NCBI GenBank assembly: GCA_963751595.1
Contig: CAVVVC010000004.1
Coordinates: 1 to 64,000, forward strand
Reading direction: 5' to 3'
Origin: JAHEGP01 sp963751595
Lineage (GTDB): Bacteria; Pseudomonadota; Gammaproteobacteria; Pseudomonadales; JAHEGP01
Length of the DNA stretch: 64,000 nt
A model generated the notes under the pieces. The model saw only the letters and a program-made list of their open reading frames with translations, was not told where the DNA came from and did not search any database. Position 1 is the first letter of the stretch. Every line of letters begins with the position of its first letter. This document shows positions 13,146 through 23,336 of the stretch, piece by piece. The translations under genes were made by a program, and so were the position numbers.

Positions 13146-13443
13146 ATTTGATGGCGTCGTTATCGGCGCCGGTATGAACTTTGTGGTCTTTGGACAGAGA
13201 GCCCGAAGACCATCAAAGACCGCAGGTGCCCGTCACCTTTCAATCTGTCGGTCTGCTGTTTTTTGTCCCTTCGGGGATTATGGCAGAGCGGCATGGTTGT
13301 CAGGGGATGGGCTTAATCCTCGCCGAGAGGCGGAAGCCTGCGCAGATGGGTGTAACCCGGCGCTAGCCGGGTTAGAAGCACCAAATCGACGCCAAGGCAA
13401 CTCGGCAGTGGCGTCAGTATGGAACTATCAGGAGTAAAGCAAA
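13146..13443 (+). promoter_or_regulatory. L10 leader ahead of rplJ-rplL
   Basis: About 300 bases without a gene. The part from about 13180 to 13440 is rich in complementary segments, including AACCCGGC-GCTA-GCCGGGTT (13357-13376), in the position of the known L10 leader. In that element L10(L12)4 binds a kink-turn and represses translation of rplJ and rplL. The assignment rests on position and folding potential. The start codon is preceded by AGGAG. Confidence 0.6.
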
Positions 13444-13974
13444 GTGGCGTTAAGACTCGAAGACAAACAGGCGATCGTCGCCGATGTAAACGAGACCGCC
13501 CAGTCTGCTCTGTCATTGGTCGTGGCTGATGCCCGCGGCGTCGACGTTACTAATATCACTGCGCTGCGCAAGCAGGCGCGGGATTGCAACGTCGATCTGC
13601 GCGTTATCAAAAACACCCTGGCCAGGCGCGCCTTCGTCGGCACTGAATTCGAGTGCACTGCGGAAGCGCTGGTTGGCCCGAGCCTGTTCGGTTTTTCAAT
13701 GGAGGATCCAGGAGCTGCCGCAAGGTTGTTCAAGGATTTTGCCAAGGAAAACAGCGCCTTCGAAATCAAGGCGCTTTCGGTCGCAGGTCAACTGATGGGT
13801 CCGGAGAAAATCGACGTGTTGGCCAAACTGCCAACCCGTGATCAGGCATTGGCGCAACTGGCCAGCGTTATGATCGCTCCGGTGACAAAACTGGTGCGTA
13901 CGCTCAATGAAGTCCCCTCCAAGATTACCCGGGTGGTGGCGGCAGTTGGCGAAAGCAAGAAAGATGCTGCCTGA
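13444..13974 (+). CDS. rplJ: 50S ribosomal protein L10
   Basis: Anchors L7/L12 dimers to the ribosome and is the autorepressor of its operon. The 176-residue protein has the family start MALRLEDKQAIVADVNE and the core DARGVDVTNITALRKQARD, with a C-terminal helix that binds L12 dimers. Start is GTG, after AGGAG in the L10 leader. Followed by rplL in the usual order. Confidence 0.96.
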   Translation: MALRLEDKQAIVADVNETAQSALSLVVADARGVDVTNITALRKQARDCNVDLRVIKNTLARRAFVGTEFECTAEALVGPSLFGFSMEDPGAAARLFKDFAKENSAFEIKALSVAGQLMGPEKIDVLAKLPTRDQALAQLASVMIAPVTKLVRTLNEVPSKITRVVAAVGESKKDAA

Positions 13975-14010
13975 GCAGCAAAGATCCTAACTTAACCAAG
14001 GAGTGAGATT

Positions 14011-14391
14011 GTGTCTCTGTCCAAAGAAGATATCCTCAATGCAATATCGGAAATGTCCGTAATGGACGTCGTCGAGCTGGTCAGCGCGATGGAAGAGAAA
14101 TTCGGCGTTTCTGCCCAGGCAGCAGTTGCGGTAGCTGCGGCGCCCGCCGGCGGTGAAGCGGCAGCAGCAGCTGAGGAGCAAACCGAATTTGACGTTATGC
14201 TGAGTGCAGTCGGCGAAAAGAAAGTCAATGTGATCAAGGCGGTTCGCGCTATTACCGGCCTGGGCCTGAAAGAAGCCAAGGCACTGGTTGACGGCGCTCC
14301 TTCAGCAATCAAGGAAGGTGCCAGCAAGGATGATGCAGAAGAGGCCAAGAAGGCGCTTGAAGAAGCCGGAGCTACAGTCGAGCTCAAGTAA
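14011..14391 (+). CDS. rplL: 50S ribosomal protein L7/L12
   Basis: Multi-copy stalk protein that recruits translational GTPases. The 126 residues comprise an N-terminal dimerisation helix (MSLSKEDILNAISEMSVMDVVELVSAMEEKFGV region), an Ala/Gly-rich hinge at about 37-55, and the C-terminal GTPase-interacting domain with KTxE-like EKKVNVIKAVRAITGLGLKEAK. Start is GTG behind a strong AAGGAGTG ribosome binding site, which fits the higher dosage needed for this protein. Confidence 0.97.
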   Translation: MSLSKEDILNAISEMSVMDVVELVSAMEEKFGVSAQAAVAVAAAPAGGEAAAAAEEQTEFDVMLSAVGEKKVNVIKAVRAITGLGLKEAKALVDGAPSAIKEGASKDDAEEAKKALEEAGATVELK

Positions 14392-14771
14392 GTTCGACTT
14401 GGGCCGCTTAGCCGCTACAGGCTATACCGGGCCGGCGGGTTTTCCCGCTGGCCTTTTGTCGTTTTCAGATGATTTGGCTTGATACCACCTGGCGGATGAG
14501 CCTCATTGCCGGGTGAGAAGACAGGCTAGGGCCGATCTGGCACCTACCTGAACAGTAACTATGGAGGCTGCCGGGTCGTATCGGTCCCGGTGGGCTTGGT
14601 ACACAGGCGCTAATGTAACTTCAATTGCCATTGTGCAACGGGACGTTTCGAAGTTTCAGTGGCGATGTTTGTACAGTTTAGCAAGTGAATCGGTAGGCTG
14701 GCGATTTTTGTCAGCGATCGAATCAACAACTACGTCACCAACTATGTCAGCAGTGGCAATCGGGGATAAAG
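14392..14771 (+). terminator. rplL-rpoB spacer with attenuator-like hairpin
   Basis: A 380-bp gap with no convincing gene. At 14430-14453 GGCCGGCGGG, a TTTT loop and CCCGCTGGCC form a 10-bp stem followed by TTTTGTCGTTTT. This matches the partial terminator known between rplL and rpoB in E. coli, which lets only a fraction of transcripts continue into the RNA polymerase genes. The rest of the gap has no feature I can name. Confidence 0.75.
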
Positions 14772-17700
14772 ATGGCTTATTCGTACACTGAGAGAAAGCG
14801 CATCCGCAAAGATTTCGGCAAGTTGCCGCATGTAATGGATGTTCCCTTTCTACTATCCATTCAGCTTGATTCCTATCGCAATTTTACCCAGGACAACGTA
14901 AAGCCTGCCGCGCGTCGCGATATTGGCCTGCATGCGGCATTTAAATCGGTTTTCCCCATTGTCAGCTATTCCGGCAATGCTGCCCTCGAGTATGTGGACT
15001 ACAAGTTGGGGCAACCCCACTTCGATGTTAAGGAATGTCAGCTCCGTGGAGTCACCTATGCCGCGCCTTTGCGAGTGCGGGTGCGCCTGATAATCTATGA
15101 CCGGGAGTCTTCCAACAAAGCGATCAAGGATATCAAGGAACAGGAAGTGTACATGGGGGAAATTCCCCTGATGACCGAAAACGGAACCTTCGTCATCAAT
15201 GGTACTGAGCGGGTCATCGTGTCCCAACTCCATCGGTCGCCCGGCGTGTTTTTCGATCACGACAAAGGCAAGACGCACTCATCGGGTAAATTGCTTTACT
15301 CGGCCCGCGTGATTCCCTACCGCGGCTCGTGGCTTGACTTCGAGTTCGACCCGAAAGACCTGGTATTCGTGCGTATCGACCGTCGGCGTAAATTGCCCGC
15401 CACGATACTGCTGCGCGCCCTGGGGTACAGCTCCCAGGAAATGCTGGAAATGTTTTTCGAGACCAATGTTTTCAATGCGGGCAAAGACGGCACGTTTACC
15501 CTGGACCTGATTCCGACGCGCCTGCGCGGGGAGGTTGCCGCTTTCAGTATCGAGGACAAGGGCGGCAAGGTCATCGTTGAAGAGGGGCGCAGGATTACAG
15601 CGAGGCATATTCGGCAGATGGAGAAGGCCGGTCTCGACAAGCTGGAAGTGCCTGCCGAATATCTGATGGGTCTGGCGCTGGCGCGTGATATTCCCGATCC
15701 CGATGGTGGCGAGGAATTGTTATTCGAATGTAACACCGAGCTGACCGCGGAGGTGCTGGAAAAACTGCTGGAGAAAGGTGTTTCCCGTATCGAAACGCTT
15801 TATGTCAACGACCTGGATTGCGGGCCGTTCATCTCGGATACACTGCGCACTGACATTACTCGCACCCGGCTGGAAGCGCTGGTGGAAATCTACCGCATGA
15901 TGCGCCCGGGTGAGCCGCCCACCAAGGAGGCAGCAGAAAACCTGTTCGGCAACCTGTTCTTCACCCTCGAGCGCTACGACTTGTCAGCGGTTGGGCGCAT
16001 GAAGTTCAATCGTCGCCTGGGGCGTGAGGAATTCGAGGGCGAGGGCACTCTGGACAAGGAAGATATCGTCGCCGTGCTCAAGGCACTGGTTGATATCCGC
16101 AACGGCAAAGGCGTGGTGGATGACATCGACCATCTTGGTAACCGCCGGGTACGGTCGGTCGGCGAAATGGCGGAAAACCAGTTTCGTGTCGGTGTTGTGC
16201 GGGTTGAGCGGGCGGTCAAGGAACGCCTGTCAATGGCAGAGAGTGAGGGCCTGATGCCCCAGGACCTGATCAACGCCAAGCCGGTTGCGGCCGCGGTCAA
16301 GGAGTTCTTTGGTTCCAGCCAGCTCTCCCAGTTCATGGATCAGAACAATCCCTTGTCTGAAGTCACCCACAAAAGGCGGGTTTCAGCGCTCGGGCCGGGC
16401 GGTCTTACCCGGGAACGCGCGGGTTTCGAAGTGCGGGATGTACACCCGACACACTACGGACGGGTTTGCCCCATCGAGACCCCCGAAGGGCCAAACATCG
16501 GTTTGATCAACTCGCTGTCGATCTATGCCCGGGCCAACGAGTACGGCTTTCTCGAAAGCCCCTACCGCAAGGTAGTCGACAGCCGTTTGAGCGATGAATT
16601 CGAATACCTGTCGGCGATCAACGAAGGGGAGCACGTCATTGCCCAGGCTTCTGCCGCGGTCGATGAAGAAAACCGCCTCAGCGACGATCTGGTTGCCGTG
16701 CGCCACATGAATGAATTTACCGTCAAGCCGCCGGAAGACGTCGATTTTATCGATGTTTCCGCGAAGCAGGTGGTGTCGGTGGCTGCCGCGCTGATTCCCT
16801 TTCTCGAGCACGACGATGCCAACCGTGCGTTGATGGGTTCGAACATGCAGCGCCAGGCAGTGCCCACCCTGAATGCAGAGAAACCCCTGGTGGGTACCGG
16901 TATCGAGCGCATCGTAGCCCGGGATTCCGGTGTGTGCGTAGTGGCCGATCGCGGCGGGGTGGTGGACAGTGTCGATGCGGCGCGGATCGTTATCCGCGTG
17001 AGCGAAGACGAAATCGGTGATGGCACTGGTGTCGATATTTACAATCTGGTGAAGTACACCCGCTCCAACCAGAACACCTGCATCAACCAGCGTTCGGTGG
17101 TCAAGCAGGGCGACGTCATCGCTCGGGGTGATATCCTGGCAGACGGCCCATCGGTCGACCGTGGCGAGTTGGCCCTCGGTCAGAACATGCGTATCGCCTT
17201 CATGCCCTGGAACGGTTACAACTTTGAGGACTCGATTCTGGTGTCGGAGCGGGTGGTCAAGGAAGATCGCTTCACTACCATCCACATCCAGGAGCTGACC
17301 TGTATTGCGCGGGATACCAAGCTGGGAGCCGAAGAGATCACGGCTGATATTCCCAATGTTGGCGAGACCGCGCTGAGCAAGCTGGATGAGTCGGGTATCG
17401 TGTATATCGGTGCCGAGGTCAACGCCGGTGATATCCTGGTGGGCAAGGTTACCCCGAAAGGTGAAACCCAGCTGACGCCTGAGGAAAAACTGCTGCGGGC
17501 CATCTTTGGCGAAAAGGCCTCTGACGTCAAAGACACCTCGCAACGCGTACCCTCCAGCACCAAGGGCACCGTGATCGATGTTCAGGTATTCACCCGAGAT
17601 GGCCTGAAGAAGGACCAGCGCGCGCTCGAAATCGAAAAACAGCAACTCGACCAGTTCCGCAAGGATCTCAATGAGGAATACCGTATTGTCGAGACGGCGT

Positions 17701-18872
17701 CATTTGATCGCCTGGTGAATGTGCTGGCTGGTGAGTCTGTGGTAGCCGGCCCCGGATTCAAGAAAGGTGCCAAGCCGAGCGCAGAGGAACTCGCAGGAAT
17801 CGAGCAGAGTGACTGGTTCAAGATTCGCTTTGCCGACGACAGGAACAACGAGTTGCTCGAGACCACAGAGCGCAATCTCGAGGAGTTACGCAAGGCGCTG
17901 GATGCCCGCTTCGAAGACAAGAAGCAGAAGCTGCAAAGTGGCGACGACCTGGCTCCCGGTGTGCTGAAAATCGTCAAGGTGTATCTGGCGGTCAAGCGGC
18001 GCATCCAGCCCGGTGACAAAATGGCGGGACGCCACGGGAACAAAGGTGTCATCTCCGTCATCATGCCGGAAGAAGACATGCCCTTCGACGAAAACGGCGA
18101 GCCCGTCGATATCGTATTGAACCCGCTGGGTGTGCCCTCACGCATGAACGTCGGGCAGATACTGGAAACCCACCTGGGCCTGGCGGCCAAGGGGCTTGGC
18201 GTCAAGATCGACAAGATGCTCCGGGAGCAGCGCGCAACCTCCCAGGTGCGCAAGTTCCTCGACGAAATTTACAGCTTCGGCGAGAGCGACGAAGTACAGG
18301 AGCTGAGTAGCCTGAGCGACGACGAAGTGCTGGAGCTGGCGAATAATCTCCGCGCGGGCGTGCCCATGGCGACCCCGGTCTTCGACGGTGCCCGGGAGTC
18401 GGAAATCAAGGATCTCCTCAGCCTCGCGGGTTACAAGCACGAGGACGGAAGCCCTAATACCACCGGCCAGCTGGTGTTGTTCGACGGGCGCACCGGCGAG
18501 CGTTTCGAGCGCCCGGTCACCGTGGGCTACATGTACATGCTGAAACTGAATCACCTGATCGATGACAAGATGCACGCTCGCTCGACCGGCTCCTACAGCC
18601 TGGTAACCCAGCAACCACTCGGTGGTAAGGCGCAGTTCGGTGGCCAGCGTTTCGGTGAGATGGAGGTCTGGGCACTGGAAGCCTACGGGGCTGCCTATAC
18701 CCTGCAGGAAATGCTGACCGTCAAGTCAGACGACGTGAACGGTCGTACCAAGATGTACAAGAATATCGTTGACGACGATCATCGAATGGACCCGGGCATG
18801 CCGGAATCCTTTAACGTGCTGTTGAAGGAAATCCGTTCGCTGGGTATCGATATCGATTTGGAGTCCGACTAG
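14772..18872 (+). CDS. rpoB: RNA polymerase subunit beta
   Basis: Large catalytic subunit of RNA polymerase. The 1366-residue protein compares with 1342 in E. coli. It has the start MAYSYTERKRIRKDFGK, the rifampicin-binding cluster (GSSQLSQFMDQNNPLSEVTHK, then RRVSALGPGGL) in a wild-type, drug-sensitive form, IETPEGPNIGLI, and the C-terminal clamp region GGKAQFGGQRFGEMEVWALE. Followed by rpoC after 83 bases with its own ribosome binding site. Confidence 0.98.
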   Translation: MAYSYTERKRIRKDFGKLPHVMDVPFLLSIQLDSYRNFTQDNVKPAARRDIGLHAAFKSVFPIVSYSGNAALEYVDYKLGQPHFDVKECQLRGVTYAAPLRVRVRLIIYDRESSNKAIKDIKEQEVYMGEIPLMTENGTFVINGTERVIVSQLHRSPGVFFDHDKGKTHSSGKLLYSARVIPYRGSWLDFEFDPKDLVFVRIDRRRKLPATILLRALGYSSQEMLEMFFETNVFNAGKDGTFTLDLIPTRLRGEVAAFSIEDKGGKVIVEEGRRITARHIRQMEKAGLDKLEVPAEYLMGLALARDIPDPDGGEELLFECNTELTAEVLEKLLEKGVSRIETLYVNDLDCGPFISDTLRTDITRTRLEALVEIYRMMRPGEPPTKEAAENLFGNLFFTLERYDLSAVGRMKFNRRLGREEFEGEGTLDKEDIVAVLKALVDIRNGKGVVDDIDHLGNRRVRSVGEMAENQFRVGVVRVERAVKERLSMAESEGLMPQDLINAKPVAAAVKEFFGSSQLSQFMDQNNPLSEVTHKRRVSALGPGGLTRERAGFEVRDVHPTHYGRVCPIETPEGPNIGLINSLSIYARANEYGFLESPYRKVVDSRLSDEFEYLSAINEGEHVIAQASAAVDEENRLSDDLVAVRHMNEFTVKPPEDVDFIDVSAKQVVSVAAALIPFLEHDDANRALMGSNMQRQAVPTLNAEKPLVGTGIERIVARDSGVCVVADRGGVVDSVDAARIVIRVSEDEIGDGTGVDIYNLVKYTRSNQNTCINQRSVVKQGDVIARGDILADGPSVDRGELALGQNMRIAFMPWNGYNFEDSILVSERVVKEDRFTTIHIQELTCIARDTKLGAEEITADIPNVGETALSKLDESGIVYIGAEVNAGDILVGKVTPKGETQLTPEEKLLRAIFGEKASDVKDTSQRVPSSTKGTVIDVQVFTRDGLKKDQRALEIEKQQLDQFRKDLNEEYRIVETASFDRLVNVLAGESVVAGPGFKKGAKPSAEELAGIEQSDWFKIRFADDRNNELLETTERNLEELRKALDARFEDKKQKLQSGDDLAPGVLKIVKVYLAVKRRIQPGDKMAGRHGNKGVISVIMPEEDMPFDENGEPVDIVLNPLGVPSRMNVGQILETHLGLAAKGLGVKIDKMLREQRATSQVRKFLDEIYSFGESDEVQELSSLSDDEVLELANNLRAGVPMATPVFDGARESEIKDLLSLAGYKHEDGSPNTTGQLVLFDGRTGERFERPVTVGYMYMLKLNHLIDDKMHARSTGSYSLVTQQPLGGKAQFGGQRFGEMEVWALEAYGAAYTLQEMLTVKSDDVNGRTKMYKNIVDDDHRMDPGMPESFNVLLKEIRSLGIDIDLESD

Positions 18873-18955
18873 ATCATCGTCGAGACGATTGGGTAACGCA
18901 TAGCGGGCCGCGCTGATCACAGCAGGCCCTGGAAACACCGAGCGGAGGAAGTGCC

Positions 18956-21900
18956 TTGAAAGACTTACTTAACTTACTGAAGTCCCAGGGACAAACCGAA
19001 GAATTTGACGCCATCCGTATTGGCCTGGCTTCTCCGGAGTTGATTCGATCATGGTCTTACGGCGAGGTCAAAAAGCCGGAGACTATCAATTATCGTACCT
19101 TCAAGCCCGAGCGCGACGGTCTTTTCTGTGCCAAGATCTTCGGCCCGGTTAAAGACTACGAGTGCCTCTGCGGCAAGTACAAGCGCCTCAAGCACCGGGG
19201 TGTCATCTGCGAGAAGTGCGGCGTTGAAGTGGCACTTTCCAAAGTGCGGCGCGAGCGTATGGGCCACATTGAACTGGCGAGTCCGGTCGCCCACATCTGG
19301 TTCTTGAAATCACTGCCCAGCCGCATCGGGCTGCTGCTGGACATGACCCTGCGGGATATTGAGCGCATCCTGTATTTCGAATCCTACGTGGTCACCGATC
19401 CCGGGATGACGACACTGTCGCTGGGCGCGCTGTTGACAGACGACGAGTACTACACGGCGATGGAAGAGTTTGGTGACGAGTTTGTTGCCAAGATGGGTGC
19501 CGAGGCGATCAAGGAACTGCTCAACAACATTAACCTGGAGGAAGAGATTCGCGAGATCCGCGAGGAAATTCCCCAGACCAACTCCGAGACCAAGATCAAG
19601 AAGTTGTCCAAGCGGGTGAAGTTGATGGAGGCCTTCGTGTCCTCCGGTAACGACCCGGAGTGGATGATCCTGACGGTGCTGCCAGTCTTGCCGCCGGATC
19701 TCAGGCCCCTGGTTGCCCTCGACGGCGGCCGCTTCGCCACCTCGGATCTCAACGATCTTTACCGCCGGGTCATCAACCGCAACAACCGCCTGAAGCGCCT
19801 GCTGGATCTCAATGCGCCGGATATCATCGTCCGCAACGAGAAGCGCATGCTGCAGGAATCGGTGGATGCGCTGCTGGACAACGGTCGTCGCGGTCGCGCT
19901 ATCACCGGATCCAACAAGCGGCCACTGAAATCCCTGGCCGATATGATCAAGGGCAAGCAGGGCCGCTTTCGCCAGAACCTGCTCGGCAAGCGAGTCGATT
20001 ACTCCGGACGTTCGGTGATCGTGGTCGGGCCGACCCTCAAGCTGCACCAGTGTGGTCTTCCCAAGAAAATGGCGCTGGAGCTTTTCAAGCCGTTTATTTA
20101 CAGCAAGCTCGAGCATCGGGGCCTGGCGACCACCATCAAGGCCGCCAAGAAAATGGTAGAGCGGGAGCCGCCGGAAGTCTGGGACATTCTCGCCGGGGTT
20201 ATCCGCGAGCACCCGGTTATGCTCAACCGTGCGCCTACTCTGCACAGACTTGGCATCCAGGCTTTTGAACCGGTTTTGATCGAGGGTAAGGCGATCCAGC
20301 TGCACCCACTGGTTTGTGCTGCTTACAACGCGGACTTCGACGGCGACCAGATGGCGGTGCATGTGCCCCTGACCCTGGAAGCCCAGCTCGAAGCTCGCGC
20401 CCTGATGATGTCCACCAACAACATCCTCTCGCCCGCCAATGGCGAACCGATTATCGTGCCCTCCCAGGACGTGGTTCTGGGCTTGTACTGGATGACCCGC
20501 GAGCGCGTCAACGCACCGGGCGAAGGTATGGCTTTCGCCGATGTTCAGGAAGTTTCCCGCGCCTATGGTGCCGGCAAGGCCCACCTGCAGGCCAGAATCA
20601 AAGTGCGCGTTACCGAAGTGGAATTTGACGACCAGGGTAATGGGGTTGCTAAAACCGAGCTCAAGGCGACCACGGTCGGCCGCGCGCTGCTCTGGGAAAT
20701 CGTACCCGAGGGGCTGCCCTTTGAATTGGTCGACCAGAATATGGGCAAAAAGGCGATATCCCGCGCCCTCAACGAGTGCTATCGCAGGGTAGGCCTGAAA
20801 GCCACCGTTATTTTTGCCGACCAGTTGATGTACACCGGTTTCGAGTATTCGACCCGGTCCGGTAGCTCGATAGGCGTCAACGACTTCGCGATTCCCGATG
20901 CCAAGGCGCAGATCATTGCCGATGCCGAAGCTGAGGTTAAGGAGATTGAAGACCAGTTCGCCTCGGGACTGGTGACTCAGGGTGAGAAGTACAACAAGGT
21001 CATCGATATCTGGTCGCGTGCCAACGATCTTGTTTCCAAGGCCATGATGGAAGGGATTTCCAAAGAAGTCGTCACCAATCGGGACGGCAAGGACGAAGAA
21101 CAGCCGTCCTTCAACTCGGTCTACATCTACGCTGATTCGGGAGCCCGGGGCTCCCCGGCGCAGATTCGTCAGCTGGCGGGTATGCGCGGCCTGATGGCAA
21201 AGCCCGACGGCTCGATCATCGAGACTCCCATCACCGCTAATTTCCGTGAAGGGCTTAACGTCCTACAGTACTTTATTTCTACCCACGGTGCCCGAAAAGG
21301 TCTCGCGGATACCGCATTGAAGACCGCGAACTCAGGTTACCTGACACGACGTCTTGTTGATGTTGCCCAGGACCTGGTGGTCACCGAAGTCGACTGTGGT
21401 ACCGACGAGGGTATCACCATGACACCGGTCATCGAGGGTGGCGACATTATCGAGTCATTGGGTGATCGGGTGCTGGGGCGGATGGTTGCCCGGGACGTTT
21501 TCAAACCCGGCACCGATGATATCGCCGTTGCTGCCGGTACCCTGTTGGACGAGGGCTGGATAGTTCGCCTGGAGCGCATGGGGATCGACGAGATCATTGT
21601 GCGCTCGGTAATTACCTGTTCGACGCGTTACGGCGTTTGTGCGGCTTGCTACGGCCGGGATCTGGCTCGCGGCCATTTGATCAACGAAGGGGAGGCTGTG
21701 GGCGTCATTGCAGCGCAGTCGATCGGCGAGCCGGGTACCCAGCTCACCATGCGGACCTTCCACATCGGTGGCGCGGCCTCGCGGTCCACCGCGGCTGACA
21801 ATATCCAGGTCAAGCAGGACGGGCAGGTTCGTCTGCACAACGTAAAAGTGATCGCCAAGGCGGATGGCCAGTTCATTACCACCTCGCGCTCCGGTGAAAT

Positions 21901-23173
21901 TGCGGTAGCAGACGAGAACGGTCGTGAGCGCGAGCGCTACAAGCTGCCCTACGGCGCCGTTATCAAGGTTGAGGACCACGCCCAGGTCAATGGCGGTGAT
22001 ATCGTTGCAACCTGGGATCCCCACACCCACCCCATCATCACCGAGGTGGAGGGTATTGCCCGATTCAGCTCGATGGAAGACGGGATAACCGTACGTCACA
22101 AGACGGATGAATTGACCGGGCTGCGCTCGGTTGAAATCATCGATCCGGCAGAACGTCCCGCGGCGGGCAAGGACCTGCGGCCTGCGGTTACCCTGGTGGA
22201 TGCCGACGGCAAGGAACTCACGATCCCGGGCACCAACGTGCCGGCACATTACTTTTTGCCAGCCGATGCCATTCTGTCGCTGGTAGATGGCAAGCCGGTC
22301 AGCGCTGGCGACATTATTGCGCGGATCCCCCAGGAGGGCTCCAAGACCCGTGATATTACCGGTGGTCTTCCCCGGGTTGCCGACCTGTTCGAGGCGCGCA
22401 AACCCAAGGAGCCGGCGATACTGGCAGAAATCACCGGTACCGTAAGTCTCGGTAAGGAAACCAAGGGCAAGCGCCGCCTCATCATCACGCCCCTCGACGG
22501 CAAGCCCCTGGCCGACGGCAAGGATCACTTCGAGCTGCTCATACCCAAGTGGCGGAGCCTGACTGTGTTTGAGGGTGAGACGGTGGAAAAAGGAGAGATT
22601 GTCTCCGAAGGTCCCCTGAGCTCCCATGACATTCTGCGTCTGAAGGGCGTCGAGGAGTTGGCCAAATATATCGTCAACGAAATCCAGGACGTCTACCGCC
22701 TGCAGGGTGTGCGCATCAACGACAAGCATATCGAGGTTATCGTGCGGCAAATGCTGCGCAAGGTCGATATTACCGAGGCTGGCGACTCCGCCATGATCCG
22801 CGGTGAGCAAATGGAGTTCGTCTCCGTGCTGGAAGAAAACGAGCGCTTGGTCGCCGAGGGCAAGTTCCCGGCGAACTACGAGCGGGTGTTGCTGGGTATC
22901 ACCAAGGCATCACTGGCGACCGAGAGCTTTATCTCCGCGGCTTCGTTCCAGGAGACAACCCGGGTGCTGACCGAGGCTGCGGTCACCGGTAAGCGTGATG
23001 AGCTCCGCGGTCTCAAGGAGAACGTGGTAGTCGGTCGACTCATTCCGGCGGGCACCGGGCTGACGTATCACAACGAGCGACGTCGCCGTCGCAACGAAGA
23101 TACCGTTCGCAGGGAAGGCGCCTCTGCAAGCGAGGTCGAGGCAGCATTGACCGAGGCCTTGCGCCAGGACTGA
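18956..23173 (+). CDS. rpoC: RNA polymerase subunit beta'
   Basis: Second catalytic subunit, carrying the active-site magnesium. The 1405-residue protein shows the N-terminal zinc ribbon (CLCGKYKR then CEKCGVEV), the catalytic loop NADFDGD at about residues 458-464, the bridge and trigger helix region, and the second zinc site (CSTRYGVCAACYGRD). TTG is the start: it gives MKDLLNLLKSQ, the family start, and follows GGAGGA by six bases; no in-frame ATG or GTG fits. TTG starts are uncommon for such a highly expressed gene. Confidence 0.97.
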   Translation: MKDLLNLLKSQGQTEEFDAIRIGLASPELIRSWSYGEVKKPETINYRTFKPERDGLFCAKIFGPVKDYECLCGKYKRLKHRGVICEKCGVEVALSKVRRERMGHIELASPVAHIWFLKSLPSRIGLLLDMTLRDIERILYFESYVVTDPGMTTLSLGALLTDDEYYTAMEEFGDEFVAKMGAEAIKELLNNINLEEEIREIREEIPQTNSETKIKKLSKRVKLMEAFVSSGNDPEWMILTVLPVLPPDLRPLVALDGGRFATSDLNDLYRRVINRNNRLKRLLDLNAPDIIVRNEKRMLQESVDALLDNGRRGRAITGSNKRPLKSLADMIKGKQGRFRQNLLGKRVDYSGRSVIVVGPTLKLHQCGLPKKMALELFKPFIYSKLEHRGLATTIKAAKKMVEREPPEVWDILAGVIREHPVMLNRAPTLHRLGIQAFEPVLIEGKAIQLHPLVCAAYNADFDGDQMAVHVPLTLEAQLEARALMMSTNNILSPANGEPIIVPSQDVVLGLYWMTRERVNAPGEGMAFADVQEVSRAYGAGKAHLQARIKVRVTEVEFDDQGNGVAKTELKATTVGRALLWEIVPEGLPFELVDQNMGKKAISRALNECYRRVGLKATVIFADQLMYTGFEYSTRSGSSIGVNDFAIPDAKAQIIADAEAEVKEIEDQFASGLVTQGEKYNKVIDIWSRANDLVSKAMMEGISKEVVTNRDGKDEEQPSFNSVYIYADSGARGSPAQIRQLAGMRGLMAKPDGSIIETPITANFREGLNVLQYFISTHGARKGLADTALKTANSGYLTRRLVDVAQDLVVTEVDCGTDEGITMTPVIEGGDIIESLGDRVLGRMVARDVFKPGTDDIAVAAGTLLDEGWIVRLERMGIDEIIVRSVITCSTRYGVCAACYGRDLARGHLINEGEAVGVIAAQSIGEPGTQLTMRTFHIGGAASRSTAADNIQVKQDGQVRLHNVKVIAKADGQFITTSRSGEIAVADENGRERERYKLPYGAVIKVEDHAQVNGGDIVATWDPHTHPIITEVEGIARFSSMEDGITVRHKTDELTGLRSVEIIDPAERPAAGKDLRPAVTLVDADGKELTIPGTNVPAHYFLPADAILSLVDGKPVSAGDIIARIPQEGSKTRDITGGLPRVADLFEARKPKEPAILAEITGTVSLGKETKGKRRLIITPLDGKPLADGKDHFELLIPKWRSLTVFEGETVEKGEIVSEGPLSSHDILRLKGVEELAKYIVNEIQDVYRLQGVRINDKHIEVIVRQMLRKVDITEAGDSAMIRGEQMEFVSVLEENERLVAEGKFPANYERVLLGITKASLATESFISAASFQETTRVLTEAAVTGKRDELRGLKENVVVGRLIPAGTGLTYHNERRRRRNEDTVRREGASASEVEAALTEALRQD

Positions 23174-23221
23174 ATGGAGGCCCTTCGGGTCGTCGAGCCG
23201 GTTGAATCCCCGGCTGACGGC

Positions 23222-23250
23222 TTGACGGCTGCCAGGGCGGTCTATAAAAT
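23222..23250 (+). promoter_or_regulatory. Sigma-70 promoter of the str operon
   Basis: TTGACG, a 17-bp spacer and TAAAAT, followed by GCGCC. It lies in the 163-bp gap between rpoC and rpsL and would start transcription about 80 bases before rpsL. Confidence 0.7.
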
Positions 23251-23336
23251 GCGCCATCCTTTTTCAGGGCAATAGCGGGTGCGGGTGCTGTACGCAGCGG
23301 CTGTGACCCAAGCAGAATTTTCTGGAGTTTATTTAC

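Noticed and set aside
13174..13437. Plus-strand frame in the rplJ leader
   Set aside because: It covers the structured L10 leader, and the translation is low-quality and Arg/Ala-rich without a family pattern.
16383..17645. 420-codon minus-strand frame inside rpoB, with similar long frames inside rpoC (19310-20584, 21455-22810)
   Set aside because: Antisense shadows caused by GC-rich codon bias of highly conserved plus-strand genes; no recognisable protein.
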